Below, in pieces: positions 10,456 to 22,697 of a stretch of DNA of 22,793 nucleotides; positions within the stretch are counted from its first letter, which is position 1; every line of letters starts with the position of its first letter. The position numbers were made by a program, and so were the translations under genes. Origin of the DNA: Saccoglossus kowalevskii (lineage: Eukaryota > Hemichordata > Enteropneusta > Harrimaniidae); NCBI RefSeq assembly GCF_000003605.2, contig NW_003132785.1, forward strand, positions 1 through 22,793, in the 5' to 3' direction. Under the pieces are notes generated by a model. It ran no database searches, was not told the DNA's origin, and worked only from the letters and a program-made list of their open reading frames with translations.

Positions 10456-11105
10456 CATAATGCATTGTACACCTGTTCAGTGGTGTAAAATATGAATTTC
10501 TCTCCCATAATGCATTGTACACCTGTTCAGTAGTGTAAAATATGAATTTCTCTCCCATAATGCATTGTACACCTGTTCAGAGGTGTAAAATATGAATTTC
10601 TCTCCCATAATGCATTGTACACCTGTTCAGAGGTGTAAAATATGAATTTATCTCCCATAATGCATTGTACACCTGTTCAGTTGTGTAAAATATGAATCTC
10701 TCTCCCATAATGCATTGTACACCTGTTCAGAGGTGTAAAATATGAATTTCTCTCCCATAATGCATTGTACACCTGTTCAGTGGTGTAAAATATGAATTTA
10801 TCTCCCATAATGCATTGTACACCTGCTCAGTTGTGTAAAATATGAATTTCTCTCCCATAATGCATTGTACACCTGTTCAGTTGTGTAAAATATGAATTTA
10901 TCTCCCATAATGCATTGTACACCTGTTCAGTTGTGTAAAATATGAATTCCTCTCCCATAAGGCATTGTACACCTGCTCAGTTGTGTAAAATATGAATTTC
11001 TCTCCCATAATGCATTGTACACCTGTTCAGTGGTGTAAAATATGAATTTATCTCCCATAATGCATTGTACACCTGCTCAGTTGTGTAAAATATGAATTTC
11101 TCTCC

Positions 11106-11605
11106 CATAATGCATTGTACACCTGTTCAGTTGTGTAAAATATGAATTTCTCTTCCATAATGCATTGTACACCTGTTCAGTTGTGTAAAATATGAATTTC
11201 TCTCCCATAATGCATTGTACACCTGCTCAGTTGTGTAAAATATGAATTTCTCTCCCATAATGCATTGTACACCTGCTCAGTTGTGTAAAATATGAATTTC
11301 TCTCCCATAATGCATTGTACTCCTGCTCAGTGGCGTTAAATTTGTATTTCTCTCCCATAAAGCATTGTACACCTGTTCAGAGGTGTAAAATATGAACTTC
11401 TCTTCCATAATGCATTGTACACCTGCTCAGTGGTGTAAAATATGAATTTCTCTCCCATAATGCATTGTACACCTGCTCAGTAGTGTAAAATATGAATTTC
11501 TCTCCCATAATGCATTGTACACCTGCGCAGTGGTGTAAAATATGAATTTCTCTCCCATAATGCATTGTACACCCGCTCAGTTGTGTAAAATATGAATTTC
11601 TCTCC
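11106..11605. repeat. GGCGTTAAATTTG module joined to the GCGCAG/CCCGCTC module
   Basis: TTCAGTTG with CTCTTCC, TTCAGTTG and two CTCAGTTG units lead into a unit with TACTCC, GGCGTT and TTTGTATTT (11306-11355) and then a CATAAAGC unit. This order recurs at 20900-21199, offset 9794 bp. From 11356, the AACTTCTCTTCC, GCGCAG and CCCGCTC units match 2310-2559. Two duplicated blocks therefore overlap here. Confidence 0.75.
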
Positions 11606-11705
11606 CATAATGCATTGTACACCTGTTCAGTGGTGTAAAATATGAATTTATCTCCCATAATGCATTGTACACCTGCTCAGTTGTGTAAAATATGAATTTC
11701 TCTCC

Positions 11706-12104
11706 CATAATGCATTGTACACCTGCTCAGTGGTGTTAAATTTGTAGTTCTCTCCCATAATGCATTGTACACCTGCTCAGTTGTGTAAAATATGAATTTC
11801 TCTCCCATAATGCATTGTACACCTGCTCAGTTGTGTAAAATATGAATTTCTCTCCATAATGCATTGTACACCTGCTCAGTTGTGTAAAATATGAATTTCT
11901 CTCCCATAATGCATTGTACACCTGTTCAGTGGTGTAAAATATGAATTTCTCCCCCATAATGCATTGTACACCTGCTCAGTTGTGTAAAATATGAATTTCT
12001 CTCTCATAATGCATTGTACACCTGCTCAGTTGTGTAAAATATGAATTTCTCTCCCATAATGCTTTGTACACCTGTTCAGTAGTGTAAAATATGAATTTCT
12101 CTCC
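11706..12104. repeat. 49-bp-marker module, copy 6
   Basis: A unit with GTTAAATTTGTAG is followed by CTCAGTTG, CTCAGTTG (49 bp, 11806-11854), CTCAGTTG, TTCAGTGG with CTCCCCC, CTCAGTTG with CTCTCTC, CTCAGTTG and a GCTTTG/TTCAGTAG unit. From the 49-bp unit onward it matches 1161-1459 in order and in the rare GCTTTG change, about 10.6 kb away. Confidence 0.75.
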
Positions 12105-12654
12105 CATAATGCATTGTACACCTGCTCAGTTGTGTAAAGTATGAATTTCTCTCCCAAAATGCATTGTACCCCTGCTCAGTTGTGTAAAATATGAATTTCT
12201 CTCCCATAATGCATTGTACACCTGTTCAGTGGTGTAAAATATGAATTTCTCTCCCATAATGCATTGTACACCTGCTCAGTTGTGTAAAATATGAATTTCT
12301 CTCCCATAATGCATTGTACACCTGCTCAGTTGTGTAAAATATGAATTTCTCTCCCATAATGCATTGTACACCAGCTCAGTTGTGTAAAATATGAATTTCT
12401 CTCCCATAATGCATTGTACACCTGCTCAGTTGTGTAAAATATGAATTTCTCTCCCATAATGCATTGTACACCTGCTCAGTTGTGTAAAATATGAATTTCT
12501 CTCCCATAATGCATTGTACACCTGCTCAGTGGTGTTAAATTTGTAGTTCTCTCCCATAATGCATTGTACACCTGCTCAGTTGTGTAAAATATGAATTTCT
12601 CTCCCATAATGCATTGTACACCTGCTCAGTTGTGTAAAATATGATTTTCTCTCC

Positions 12655-12854
12655 CAAAAGGAATTGAACCCCTGCTCATAGGGGTAATATATAAATTTCT
12701 CTCCCTTATGGCATTGAACACCTGTTCGGGGTGGTAAAAATTAAATTTCTCTCCCTTATGGCTTTGTACTCCTGCTCATGGGGGTAAAATTTAAATTTCT
12801 CTCCCATAAGGCATTGAACCCCTGCTCATTTGGGAAAAATATGAATTTCTCTTC
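12655..12854. repeat. Four-unit diverged island inside the array
   Basis: Four consecutive units differ from the consensus at 11, 13, 11 and 7 positions, about 21% over 200 bp. All four stay exactly 50 bp and in phase. Differences are shared: G at unit position 6 and G at 29 in all four; A at 13 in units 1, 2 and 4; T at 25 in units 1, 3 and 4; A at 39 in units 1-3; and CCCTTATGGC at the start of units 2 and 3. The flanking units return sharply to near-consensus. The shared substitutions and absence of indels suggest an old or separate subfamily rather than random long-read error, though a poorly polished assembly patch is possible. The STAF-like motif is disrupted in these units. Confidence 0.85.
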
Positions 12855-13703
12855 CATAATGCATTGTACACCTGCTCATTGGTGTAAAATATGAATTTCT
12901 CTCCCATAATGCATTGTACACCTGCTCAGTTGTGTAAAATTTGAATTTCTCTCCCATAATGCATTGTACACCTGCTCAGTGGTGTAAAATATGAATTTCT
13001 CTCCCATAATGCATTGTACACTGCTCAGTAGTGTAAAATATGAATTTCTCTCCCATAATGCATTGTACACCTGTTCAGTGGTGTAAAATATGAATTTCTC
13101 TCCCATAATGCATTGTACACCTGTTCAGTTGTGTAAAATATGAATTTCTCTCCCATAATGCATTGTACACTTGTTCAGTTGTGCAAAATATGAATTTCTC
13201 TCCCATAATGCATTGTACACCTGTTCAGTAGTGTAAAATATGAATTTCTCTCCCATAATGCATTGTACACCTGTTCAGTGGTGTAAAATATGAATTTCTC
13301 TCCCATAATGCATTGTACACCTGTTCAGTGGTGCAAAATATGAATTTCTCTCCCATAATGCATTGTACACCTGTTCAGTTGTGTAAAATATGAATTTCTC
13401 TCCCATAATGCATTGTACACCTGCTCAGTTGTGTAAAATATGAATTTCTCTCCCATAATGCATTGTACACCTGTTCAGTTGTGTAAAATATGAATTTCTC
13501 TTCCATAATGCATTGTACACCTGTTCAGTTGTATAAAATATGAATTTCTCTTCCATAATGCATTGTACACCTGCTCAGTTGTGTAAAATATGAATTTCTC
13601 TCCCATAATGCATTGTACACCTGCTCAGTGGTGTAAAATATGAATTTCTCTCTCATAATGCATTGTACACCTGTTCAGTGGTGTAAAATATGAATTTCTT
13701 TCC

Positions 13704-14103
13704 CATAATGCATTGTACACCTGCTCTGGGGTGTAAAATATGAATTTCTCTCACATAATGCATTGTACACCTGCTCAGTGGTGTAAAATATGCACTTCTC
13801 TCCCATAATGCATTGTACACCTGCTCTGGGGTGTAAAGAATGAATTTCTCTCCCATAATGCATTGTACACCTGCTCAGTGGGGTAAAATATGAATTTCTC
13901 TCCCATAATGCATTGTACACCTGTTCAGTAGTGTAAAATATGAATTTCTCTCCCATAATGCATTGTACACCTGCTCAGTTGTGTAAAATTTGAGTTTCTC
14001 TCCCATAATGCATTGTACACCTGCTCAGTGGTGTAAAGTATGAATTTCTCTCCCATAATGCATTGTACACCTGTTCAGTGGTGTAAAATATGAATTTCTC
14101 TCC
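13704..14103. repeat. Eight-unit GCACTT/AAATTTGAG module, copy 2
   Basis: It repeats the order seen at 761-1160 unit by unit. The few differences include CTCTCAC before the second unit, CAGTGGGG instead of CAGTGGTG in the fourth, and a consensus GCATTG where copy 1 has GAATTG. A shorter relative (first four units) is at 15803-16051, where the last unit is 49 bp. Confidence 0.8.
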
Positions 14104-14253
14104 CATAATGCATTGTACTCCTGCTCAGTAGTGTAAAATATGAATTTCTCTCCCATAATGCATTGTACACCTGCTCAGTGGTGTAAAATATGAATTTCTC
14201 TCCCATAATGCATTGTACACCTGCTCAGTGGTGTAAAATATGAATTTCTCTTC

Positions 14254-14653
14254 CATAATGCATTGTACACCTGCTCAGTAGTGTAAAGTATGAATTTCTC
14301 TCCCATAATGCATTGTACACCTGCTCAGTGGTGTAAAGAATGAATTTCTCTCCCATAATGCATTGTACACCTGCTCAGTGATGTAAAATATGCACTTCTC
14401 TCCCATAATGCATTGTACACCTGCTCTGGGGTGTAAAGAATGAATTTCTCTCCCATAATGTATTGTACACCTGCTCAGTAGTGTAAAGTATGAATTTCTC
14501 TCCCATAATGCATTGTACACCTGCTCAGTGGTGTAAAATATGAATTTCTCTCCCATAATGCATTGTACACCTGCTCTGGGGTGTAAAATATGAATTTCTT
14601 TCCCATAATGCATTGTACACCTGTTCAGTGTTGTAAAATATGAATTTCTCTCC
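14254..14653. repeat. AAAGTATG/CAGTGATG module, copy 1
   Basis: The order is CTCAGTAG with TAAAGTATG; CTCAGTGG with TAAAGAATG; CTCAGTGATG with TATGCACTT; CTCTGGGG with TAAAGAATG; CTCAGTAG with TAAAGTATG; CTCAGTGG; CTCTGGGG with CTTTCCC; TTCAGTGTTG. The CAGTGATG-plus-GCACTT unit recurs with the same neighbours 899 bp downstream. Confidence 0.8.
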
Positions 14654-15152
14654 CATAATGCATTGTACACCAGCTCAGTTGTGTAAAATATGAATTTCTC
14701 TCCCATAATGCATTGTACACCTGTTCAGTGGTGTAAAATATGAATTTCTCTCCCATAATGCATGTACACCTGTTCAGTAGTGTAAAATATGAATTTCTCT
14801 CCCATAATGCATTGTACACCTGTTCAGTGGTGTAAAATATGAATTTCTCTCCCATAATGCATTGTACACCTGTTCAGTGGTGTAAAATATGAATTCCTCT
14901 CCCATAATGCATTGTACACCTGTTCAGTTGTGTAAAATATGAATTTCTCTCCCATAATGCATTGTACACCTGCTCTGGGGTGTAAAGAATGAATTTCTCC
15001 CCCATAATGCATTGTACACCTGCTCAGTAGTGTAAAGTATGAATTTCTATCCCATAATGCATTGTACACCTGCTCAGTGGTGTAAAATATGAATTTCTCT
15101 CCCATAATGCATTGTACACCTGCTCAGTTGTGTAAAATATGAATTTCTCTCC

Positions 15153-15702
15153 CATAATGCATTGTACACCTGCTCAGTAGTGTAAAGTATGAATTTCTCT
15201 CCCATAATGCATTGTACACCTGCTCAGTGGTGTAAAGAATGAATTTCTCTCCCATAATGCATTGTACACCTGCTCAGTGATGTAAAATATGCACTTCTCT
15301 CCCATAATGCATTGTACACCTGCTCTGGGGTGTAAAGAATGAATTTCTCTCCCATAATGCATTGTACACCTGCTCAGTAGTGTAAAGTATGAATTTCTCT
15401 CCCATAATGCATTGTACACCTGCTCAGTGGTGTAAAATATGAATTTCTCTCCCATAATGCATTGTACACCTGCTCAGTTGTGTAAAATATGAATTTCTCT
15501 CCCATAATGCATTGTACACCTGCTCAGTAGTGTAAAATATGAATTTCTCTCCCATAATGCATTGTACACCTGTTCAGTGGTGTAAAATATGAATTTCTCT
15601 CCCATAATGCATTGTACACCTGCTCTGGGGTGTAAAATATGAATTTCTTTCCCATAATGCATTGTACACCTGTTCAGTGTTGTAAAATATGAATTTCTCT
15701 CC
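15153..15702. repeat. AAAGTATG/CAGTGATG module, copy 2
   Basis: The first six units repeat 14254-14553 in order at an offset of 899 bp (18 units minus the base lost in the 49-bp unit 14754-14802). Three units (CTCAGTTG, CTCAGTAG, TTCAGTGG) are then present that copy 1 lacks. The CTCTGGGG/CTTTCCC and TTCAGTGTTG units follow. This is a clear footprint of whole-unit gain or loss after duplication. Confidence 0.8.
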
Positions 15703-16551
15703 CATAATGCATTGTACACCTGTTCAGTGGTGTAAAATATAAATTTCTCTCCCATAATGCATTGTACACCTGTTCAGTGGTGTAAAATATGAATTTCTTT
15801 CCCATAATGCATTGTACACCTGCTCTGGGGTGTAAAATATGAATTTCTCTCCCATAATGCATTGTACACCTGCTCAGTGGTTTAAAATATGCACTTCTCT
15901 CCCATAATGCATTGTACACCTGCTCTGGGGTGTAAAGAATGAATTTCTCTCCCATAATGCATTGTACACCTGCTCAGTGGTGTAAAATATGAATTTCTCT
16001 CCCATAATGCATGTACACCTGTTCAGTTGTGTAAAATATGAGTTTCTCTACCATAATGCATGGTACACCTGCTCAGTTGTGTAAAATATGAATTTCTGTC
16101 CCATAATGCATTGTACACCTGGTCAGTGGTGTAAAGTATGAATTTCTGTCCCATAATGCATTGTACACCTGTTCAGTGGTGTAAAATATGAATTTCTGTC
16201 CCATAATGCATTGTACACCCGCTGTGGGGTGTAAAAAATGAATTTCTCTCCCATAATGCATTGTACACCTGTTCAGGGGTGTAAAATATGAATTTCTCTC
16301 CCATAATGCATTGTACACCTGCTCAGTGGTGTAAAATATGAATTTCTCTTCCATAATGCATTGTACACCAGTTCAGTAGTGTAAAATATGAATTTCTCTC
16401 CCATAATGCATTGTACACCTGCTCAGGGGTGTAAAATATGAATTTCTCTCCCATAATGCATTGTACACCTGCTCAGTTGTGTAAAATATGAATTTCTCTC
16501 CCATAATGCATTGTACACCTGCTCAGTAGTGTAAAATATGAATTTCTCTCC

Positions 16552-16951
16552 CATAATGCATTGTACACATGCTCAGTGGTGTTAAATATGAATTTCTCTC
16601 CCATAATGCATTGTACACCTGCTCAGTTGTGTAAAATATGCATTTCTCTCCCATAATGCATTGTACACCTGTTCAGTGGTGTAAAATATGAATTTCTCTC
16701 CCATAATGCATTGTACACCTGCTCAGTTGTGTAAAATATGAATTTCTCTCCCATAATGCATTGTACACCTGCTCTGGGGTGTAAAGAATGAATTTCTCTC
16801 CCATAATGCATTGTACACCTGCTCGGTGGTGTAAAATATGAATTTCTCTCCCATAATGCATTGTACACCTGTTCAGTAGTGTAAAATATGAATTTCTCTC
16901 CCATAATGCATTGTACACCTGCTCAGTTGTGTAAAATTTGAGTTTCTCTCC
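16552..16951. repeat. ACATGCTC/AAAGAATG module, copy 2
   Basis: It has the same order as 4310-4659, with one extra TTCAGTAG unit before the TAAAATTTGAG unit and TTCAGTGG in place of TTCAATGG. It lies exactly 2200 bp (44 units) upstream of the copy at 18752. Confidence 0.75.
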
Positions 16952-18751
16952 CATAATGCATTGTACACCTGCTCAGTTGTGTAAAATATGAATTTCTCTC
17001 CCATAATGCATTGTACACCTGCTCAGTTGTGAAAAATTTGAGTTTCTCTCCCATAATGCATTGTACACCTGCTCAGTTGTGTAAAATATGAATTTCTCTT
17101 CCATAATGCATTGTACACCTGTTCACTGTTGTAAAATATGAATTTCTCTCCCATAATGCATTGTACACCTGTTCAGTAGTGTAAAATATGAATTTCTCTC
17201 CCATAATGCATTGTACACCTGCTCAGTTGTGTAAAATATGAATTTCTCTCCCATAATGCATTGTACACCTGCTCAGTTGTGTAAAATATGAATTTCTCTC
17301 CCATAATGCATTGTACACCTGCTCAGTGGTGTAAAATATGAATTTCTCTCCCATAATGCATTGTACACCTGTTCAGTGGTGTAAAATATGAATTTCTCTC
17401 CCATAATGCATTGTACACCTGCAGTGGGGTGTAAAGAATGAATTTCTCTCCCATAATGCATTGTACACCTGCTCTGGGGTGTAAAATATGAATTTCGCTC
17501 CCATAATGCATTGTACACCTGCTCAGTGGTGTAAAATATGAACTTCTCTTCCATAATGCATTGTACACCAGTTCAGTAGTGTAAAATATGAATTTCTCTC
17601 CCATAATGCATTGTACACGTGCTCTGGGGTGTAAAATATGAATTTCTCTCCCATAATGCATTATACACCTGCTCAGTGGTGTAAAATATGCATTTCTCTC
17701 CCATAATGCATTGTACACCTGCTCAGTGGTGTAAAATATGAATTTCTCTCCAATAATGCATTGTACACCTGCTCAGTCGTGTAAAATACGAATTTCTCTC
17801 CCATAATGCATTGTACACCTGCTCAGTGGTGTAAAATATGAATTTCTCTCCCATAATGCATTGTACACCTGCTCAGTTGTGTAAAATATGAATTTCTCTC
17901 CCATAATGCATTGTACACCTGCTCAGTAGTGTAAAATATGAATTTCTCTCCCATAATGCATTGTACACCTGCTCTGGGGGTGTAAAATAAGAATTTCTCT
18001 CCCATAATGCATTGTACACCTGTTCAGTGGTGTAAAATATGAATTTCTCTCCCATAATGCATTGTACACCTGTTCAGTGGTGTAAAATATGAATTTCTCT
18101 CCCATAATGCATTGTACACCTGCTCAGTTGTGTAAAATATGAATTTCTCTCCCATAATGCATTGTACAGCTGCTCAGTAGTGTAAAATATGAATTTCTCT
18201 CCCATAATGCATTGTACACCTGCTTAGTGGTGTTAAATATGAATTTCTTTCCCATAATGCATTGTACACCTGCTCAGTTGTGTAAAATATGAATTTCTCT
18301 TCCATAATGCATTGTACACCTGTTCAGTGGTGTAAAATATGAATTTCTCTCCCATAATGCATTGTACACCTGCTCAGTTGTGTAAAATATGAATTTCTCT
18401 CCCATAATGCATTGTACACCTGCTCAGTAGTGTAAAATATGAATTTCTCTCCCATAATGCATTGTACACCTGCTCAGTTGTGTAAAATTTGAGTTTCTCT
18501 CCCATAATGCATTGTACACCTGCTCAGTTGTGTAAAATATGAATTTCTCTCCCATAATGCATTGTACACCTGCTCAGTTGTGTAAATATGAATTTCTCTC
18601 CCATAATGCATTGTACACCTGTTCAGTGGTGTAAAATATGAATTTCTCTCTCATAATGCATTGTACACCTGCTCAGTTGTGTAAAATATGAATTTCTCTC
18701 CCATAATGCATTGTACACCTGCTCAGTAGTGTAAAATATGAATTTCTCTCC

Positions 18752-19051
18752 CATAATGCATTGTACACATGCTCAGTGGTGTTAAATACGAATTTCTCTC
18801 CCATAATGCATTGTACACCTGCTCAGTTGTGTAAAATATGCATTTCTCTCCCATAATGCATTGTACACCTGTTCAATGGTGTAAAATATGAATTTCTCTC
18901 CCATAAGGCATTGTACACCTGCTCAGTTGTGTAAAATATGAATTTCTCTCCCATATTGCATTGTACACCTGCTCTGGGGTGTAAAGAATGAATTTCTCTC
19001 CCACAATGCATTGTACACCTGCTCGGTGGTGTAAAATATGAATTTCTCTCC
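18752..19051. repeat. ACATGCTC/AAAGAATG module, copy 3
   Basis: It shares the first six units in order, including TTCAATGG, CTCTGGGG with TAAAGAATG, and CTCGGTGG. It carries private changes: TAAATACG, CATAAGG, CATATTG and CACAATG. It then departs from the other copies with GTGTGAAATATG. Confidence 0.75.
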
Positions 19052-20149
19052 CATAATGCATTGTACACCTGCTCAGTGGTGTGAAATATGAATTTCTCTC
19101 CCACAATGCATTGTACACCTGCTCAGTGGTGTAAAATATGAATTTCTCTCCCATAATGCATTGTACACCTGTTCAGTAGTGTAAAATATGAATTTCTCTC
19201 CCATAATGCATTGTACACCTGTTCAGTAGTGCAAATATGAATTTCTCTCCCATAATGCATTGTACACCTGCTCAGTTGTGTAAAATATGAATTTCTCTCC
19301 CGTAATGCATTGTACACCTGTTCAGTAGTGTAAAATATGAATTTCTCTCCCATAATGCATTGTACACCTGCTCAGTTGTGTAAAATATGAATTTCTCTCC
19401 CATAATGCATTGTACACCTGCTCAGTTGTGTAAAATTTGAGTTTCCCTCTCATAATGCATTGTACACCTGCTCAGTTGTGTAAAATATGAATATCTCTCC
19501 CATAATGCATTGTACACCTGCTCAGTTGTGTAAAATATGAATTTCTCTCCCACAATGCATTGTACACCTGCTCAGTGGTGTAAAATATGAATTTCTCTCC
19601 CATAATGCATTGTACACCTATTCAGTGGTGTAAAATATGAATTTCTCTCCCATAATGCATTGTACACCTGCTCAGTTGTGTAAAATATGAATTTCTCTCC
19701 CATAATGCATTGTACACCTGCTCTGGGGTGTAAATATGAATTTCTCTCCCATAATGCATTGTACACCTGTTCAGTGTTGTAAAATATGAATTTCTCTCCC
19801 ATAATGCATTGTACACCTGCTCAGTGGCGTTAAATTTGTATTTCTCTCCCATAATGCATTGTACACCTGCTCAGTAGTGTAAAATATGCATTTCTCTCCC
19901 ATAATGCATTGTACACCTGCTCAGTGGTGTAAAAAATGAATTTCTCTCTCATAATGCATTGTACACCTGCTCAGTTGTGTAAAATATGAATTTCTCTCCC
20001 ATAATGCATTGTACACCTGCTCAGTGTTGTAAAATATGAATTTCTCTCCCATAATGCATTGTACACCTGCTCAGTAGTGTAAAGTATGAATTTCTCTCCC
20101 ATAATGCATTGTACACCTGCTCAGTGGTGTAAAATATGAATTTCTCTCC

Positions 20150-20549
20150 CATAATGCATTGTACACATGCTCAGTGGTGTAATATATGAATTTCTCTCCC
20201 ATAATGCATTGTACACCTGTTCAATGGTGTAAAATATGAATTTCTCTCCCATAATGCATTGTACACCTGCTCATTTGTGTAAAATATGAATTTCTCTCCC
20301 ATAATGCATTGTACACCTGCTCTGGGATGTAAAGAATGAATTTCTCTCCCATAATGCATTGTACACCTGCTCGGTGGTGTAAAATATGAATTTCTCTCCC
20401 ATAATGCATTGTACACCTGCTCAGTTGTGTAAAATTTGAGTTTCTCTCCCATAATGCATTGTACACCTGCTCAGTTGTGTAAAATATGAATTTCTCTCCC
20501 GTAATGCATTGTACACCTGCTCAGTTGTGTAAAATTTGAGTTTCTCTCC
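20150..20549. repeat. ACATGCTC/AAAGAATG module, copy 4
   Basis: ACATGCTCAGTGG with TAATATATG is followed directly by TTCAATGG, so the TATGCATTT unit is missing. Then come CTCATTTG, CTCTGGGA with TAAAGAATG, CTCGGTGG, TAAAATTTGAG, CTCAGTTG and TAAAATTTGAG. One unit has been lost relative to copies 1-3. Confidence 0.7.
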
Positions 20550-20899
20550 CATAATGCATTGTACACCTGCTCTGGGGTGAAAAATATGAATTTCTCTCCC
20601 ATAATGCATTGTACACCTGTTCAGTGATGTAAAATATGAATTTCTCTCCCATAATGCATTGTACACCAGCTCAGTTGTGTAAAATATGAATTTCTCTCCC
20701 ATAATGCATTGTACACCTGTTCAGTGGTGTAAAATATGAATTTCTCTCCCATAATGCATTGTACACCTGCTCTGGGGTGTAAAATATGAATTTCTCTCCC
20801 ATAATGCATTGTACACCTGTTCAGTTGTGTAAAATATGAATTTCTCTCCCATAATGCATTGTACACCTGCTCAGTTGTGTAAAATATGAATTTCTCTCC

Positions 20900-21199
20900 C
20901 ATAATGCATTGTACACCTGTTCAGTTGTGTAAAATATGAATTTCTCTTCCATAATGCATTGTACTCCTGTTCAGTTGTGTAAAATATGAATTTCTCTTCC
21001 ATAATGCATTGTACACCTGCTCAGTTGTGTAAAATATGAATTTCTCTCCCATAATGCATTGTACACCTGCTCAGTTGTGTAAAATATGAATTTCTCTCCC
21101 ATAATGCATTGTACTCCTGCTCAGTGGCGTTAAATTTGTATTTCTCTCCCATAAAGCATTGTACACCTGCTCAGTGGTGTAAAATATGAACTTCTCTCC
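20900..21199. repeat. GGCGTTAAATTTG module, copy 2
   Basis: TTCAGTTG with CTCTTCC, TACTCC/TTCAGTTG with CTCTTCC, two CTCAGTTG units, the TACTCC/GGCGTT/TTTGTATTT unit (21100-21149) and a CATAAAGC unit with AACTTCTC repeat the order found at 11106-11405. Confidence 0.75.
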
Positions 21200-21598
21200 C
21201 ATAATGCATTGTACACCTGCTCAGTTGTGTAAAATATGAATTTCTCTCCCATAATGCATTGTACACCTGCTCAGTGGTGTAAAATATGAATTTCTCTCCC
21301 ATAATGCATTGTACACCAGCTCAGTTGTGTAAAATATGAATTTCTCTCCCATAATGCATTGTACACCTGCTCAGTTGTGTAAAATATGAATTTCTCTCCC
21401 ATAATACATTGTACACCAGCTCAGTTGTGTAAAATATGAATTTCTCTCCCATAATGCATTGTACACCTGCTCAGTTGTGTAAAATATGAATTTCTCTCCC
21501 ATAATACATTGTACACCTGCTCAGTTGTGTAAAATATGAATTTCTCTCCATAATGCATTGTACTCATGCTCAGTTGTGTAAAATATGAATTTCTCTCC

Positions 21599-21897
21599 CA
21601 TAATGCATTGTACACCTGTTCAGTGGTGTAAAATATGAATTTCTCTCGCATAGTGCATTGTACACCTGTTCAGTGGTGTAAAATATGAATTTCTCTCCCA
21701 TAATGCATTGTACACCTGCTCAGTTGTGTAAAATATGAATTTCTCTCCCATAATGCATTGTACACCTGCTCAGTTGTGTAAAATATTAATTTCTCTCCAT
21801 AATGCATTGTACACCTGCTCAGTTGTGTAAAATATGAATTTCTCTCCCATAATGCATTGTACACCTGTTCAGTGGTGTAAAATATGAATTTCTCCCC
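21599..21897. repeat. 49-bp-marker module, copy 7
   Basis: Six units run TTCAGTGG with CTCTCGC, TTCAGTGG, CTCAGTTG, CTCAGTTG (49 bp, new anchor 21798, with TATTAATTT), CTCAGTTG, TTCAGTGG with CTCCCCC. This matches the copies near 7.6, 8.8 and 9.5 kb, although 12-14 kb away. A further 49-bp unit (21500-21548) lies just upstream, and a 51-bp unit (21898-21948) just downstream. Confidence 0.75.
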
Positions 21898-22397
21898 CAT
21901 AATGCATTGTACACCTGTTCAGTGGTGTTAAATTGGTAGTTTTCTCCCCATAATGCATTGTACACCTGCTCAGTAGTGTAAAATATGAATTTCTCTCCCA
22001 TAATGCATTGTACACTGCTCTGGGGTGTAAAATAAGAATTTCTCTCCCATAATGCATTGTACACCTGCTCAGTGGTGTAAAATATGAATTTCTCTCCCAT
22101 AATGCATTGTACACCTGTTCAGTGGTGTAAAATATGAATTTCTCTCCCATAATGCATTGTACACCTGCTCAGTGGTGTTAAATATGATTTTCTTTCCCAT
22201 AATGCATTGTACACCTGCTCAGTTGTGTAAAATATGAATTTCTCTCCCATAATGCATTGCACACCTGTTCAGTGGTGTAAAATATGAATTTCTCTCCCAT
22301 AATGCATTGTACACCTGCTCAGTTGTGTAAAATATGAATTTCTCTCCCATAATGCATTGTACACCTGCTCAGTAGTGTAAAATATGAATTTCTCTCC

Positions 22398-22647
22398 CAT
22401 AATGCATTGTACACATGCTCAGTGGTGTTAAATATGAATTTCTCTCCCATAATGCATTGTACACCTGCTCAGTTGTGTAAAATATGCATTTCTCTCCCAT
22501 AATGCATTATACAACTGTTCAGTGGTGTAAAATATGCATTTCTCTCCCATAATGCATTGTACACCTGCTCAGTTGTGTAAAATATGAATTTCTTTCCCAT
22601 AATGCATTGTACACCTGCTCTGGGATGTAAAATATGAATTTCTCTCC
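22398..22647. repeat. ACATGCTC module, copy 5, degraded toward the right edge
   Basis: ACATGCTCAGTGG with GTTAAATATG, CTCAGTTG with TATGCATTT, TTCAGTGG with TATGCATTT, CTCAGTTG and CTCTGGGA follow the order of the other copies. Here the CTCTGGGA unit has TAAAATATG, and the CTCGGTGG unit is absent. Confidence 0.6.
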
Positions 22648-22697
22648 CATAATGCATTGTACACCTGCTCAGTTGTGTAAAATATGAATTTCTCTCC

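Noticed and set aside
12655-12854. Insertion of a foreign element at the diverged island
   Set aside because: All four units still align to the consensus without gaps and keep the 50-bp phase; no terminal repeats or target-site duplications are visible.
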